From Lachnospiraceae bacterium (GTDB lineage Bacteria; Bacillota; Clostridia; Lachnospirales; Lachnospiraceae): 64,000 bases of DNA. The position numbers were made by a program, and so were the translations under genes. The notes beneath the pieces were generated by a model. That model was not told where the DNA came from. It saw only the letters and a program-made list of their open reading frames with translations, and did not search any database. This document shows, one piece after another, positions 63,763-64,000 of this stretch. The stretch is from assembly GCA_017465475.1 (NCBI GenBank), contig JAFTWC010000001.1, forward strand, positions 54,544 to 118,543, written 5' to 3'. The number at the start of each line of letters is the position of its first letter. Positions within the stretch are counted from its first letter, which is position 1.

Positions 63763-64000
63763 TATTTTCATGAGCAAGGAGCGCAGCGGATTGCGAATGA
63801 CCAAGGCCGCGTAGCCGCCTATTTTCATGAGCAAGGAGCGCAGCGGATTGCGAATGACCAAGGCCGCGTAGCCGCCTATTTTCATGAGCAAGGAGCGAAG
63901 CGGATTGCGAATGACCGGGCCGCGTAGCCGCCTATTTTCATGAGCAAGGAGCGAAGCGGATTGCGAATGACCAAGGCCGCGTAGCGCCTATTTTCATGAG
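63763..64000. repeat. Tandem array of a 56-57 bp repeat (continues past the window)
   Basis: TATTTTCATGAGC starts recur at 63763, 63820, 63877, 63933 and 63989, giving spacings of 57, 57, 56 and 56 bp. Each unit has GAGCAAGGAGCG(C/A)AGCGGATTGCG and GGCCGCGTAGCCGCC-type dyads. Two one-base deletions distinguish the later units. There are no unique spacers, so it is not a CRISPR array. The first flanking stretch (63740-63760) contains the palindrome ATACGACGAAGTCGTAT. Confidence 0.85.

Noticed and set aside
63658-63891. Leftward 77-residue frame across the repeat array
   Set aside because: The frame is made of the repeat itself and is broken by 56-bp units further on; no ribosome binding site.
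63763-64000. CRISPR array
   Set aside because: Units are directly adjacent with no unique spacers and no cas gene is present.

Overview
The window looks like a chromosome segment of a motile, gut-type Lachnospiraceae (Clostridia, Firmicutes). The support is the low-to-moderate GC, strong GGAGG ribosome binding sites, Firmicutes-type flagellar genes (fliW-csrA, flgM, flaG, two flgK, flagellin), a vegetative sigma factor, a ParE/ParC pair, GHKL/LytTR signalling, CDP-glycerol polymer enzymes and two GH115 xylan alpha-glucuronidases. Genus and species cannot be fixed from the sequence alone. All family names come from reading the translations, not from database searches.

Layout. Positions 1-1960 are AT-rich accessory DNA: an ATPase fragment, a small XRE/unknown operon, and a gene remnant abutting a truncated XRE regulator. 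Positions 2212-8580 hold mixed housekeeping and accessory genes on the minus strand: AlkZ-like, DUF3795, WYL regulator, two flavodoxin-like reductases, an MFS transporter, and a transglutaminase gene broken by an in-frame TGA. Positions 8582-21300 are a late flagellar cluster read leftward: flgM, flgN, flgK, flgK, flgL, fliW, csrA, flaG, fliD, fliS, a chaperone-like gene and a secreted protein. Sigma-28 type promoters lie before flgM and flaG. Positions 21372-28240 carry a PHP hydrolase, a triple-domain TagF-like enzyme, tagD, a CAAX protease and a coiled-coil gene of unknown function that also has a sigma-28 promoter.

Positions 28260-34340 hold the most interesting system. A constitutively promoted LytTR regulator and AgrC-like kinase are followed by a 33-residue amphipathic peptide gene, with two ABC exporters upstream. 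Two promoters, one for the exporters and one for the peptide, carry the same LytTR direct repeat (ACCGTTTAC type, 21-bp period) placed 10 bp from the -35 box. This predicts a closed peptide regulon without AgrB or AgrD.

Positions 34360-38720 are parE-parC, followed by a 243-bp inverted-repeat element. Positions 39039-43541 contain two methyltransferases and toxin-antitoxin-like modules (DUF3990 pair; HipT-like kinase with an HTH partner). Positions 43588-52540 hold two GH115 genes and a divergent AraC regulator, with matching 21-bp-spaced half-sites at both GH115 promoters. Then come rpoD, an MBOAT-DHHW acyl-transfer operon, a duplicated-domain lipoprotein, an asymmetric ABC multidrug-type heterodimer, and finally the flagellin gene behind a sigma-28 promoter. 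FliW, CsrA and flagellin thus sit in one window. The window ends inside a 57-bp tandem repeat array.
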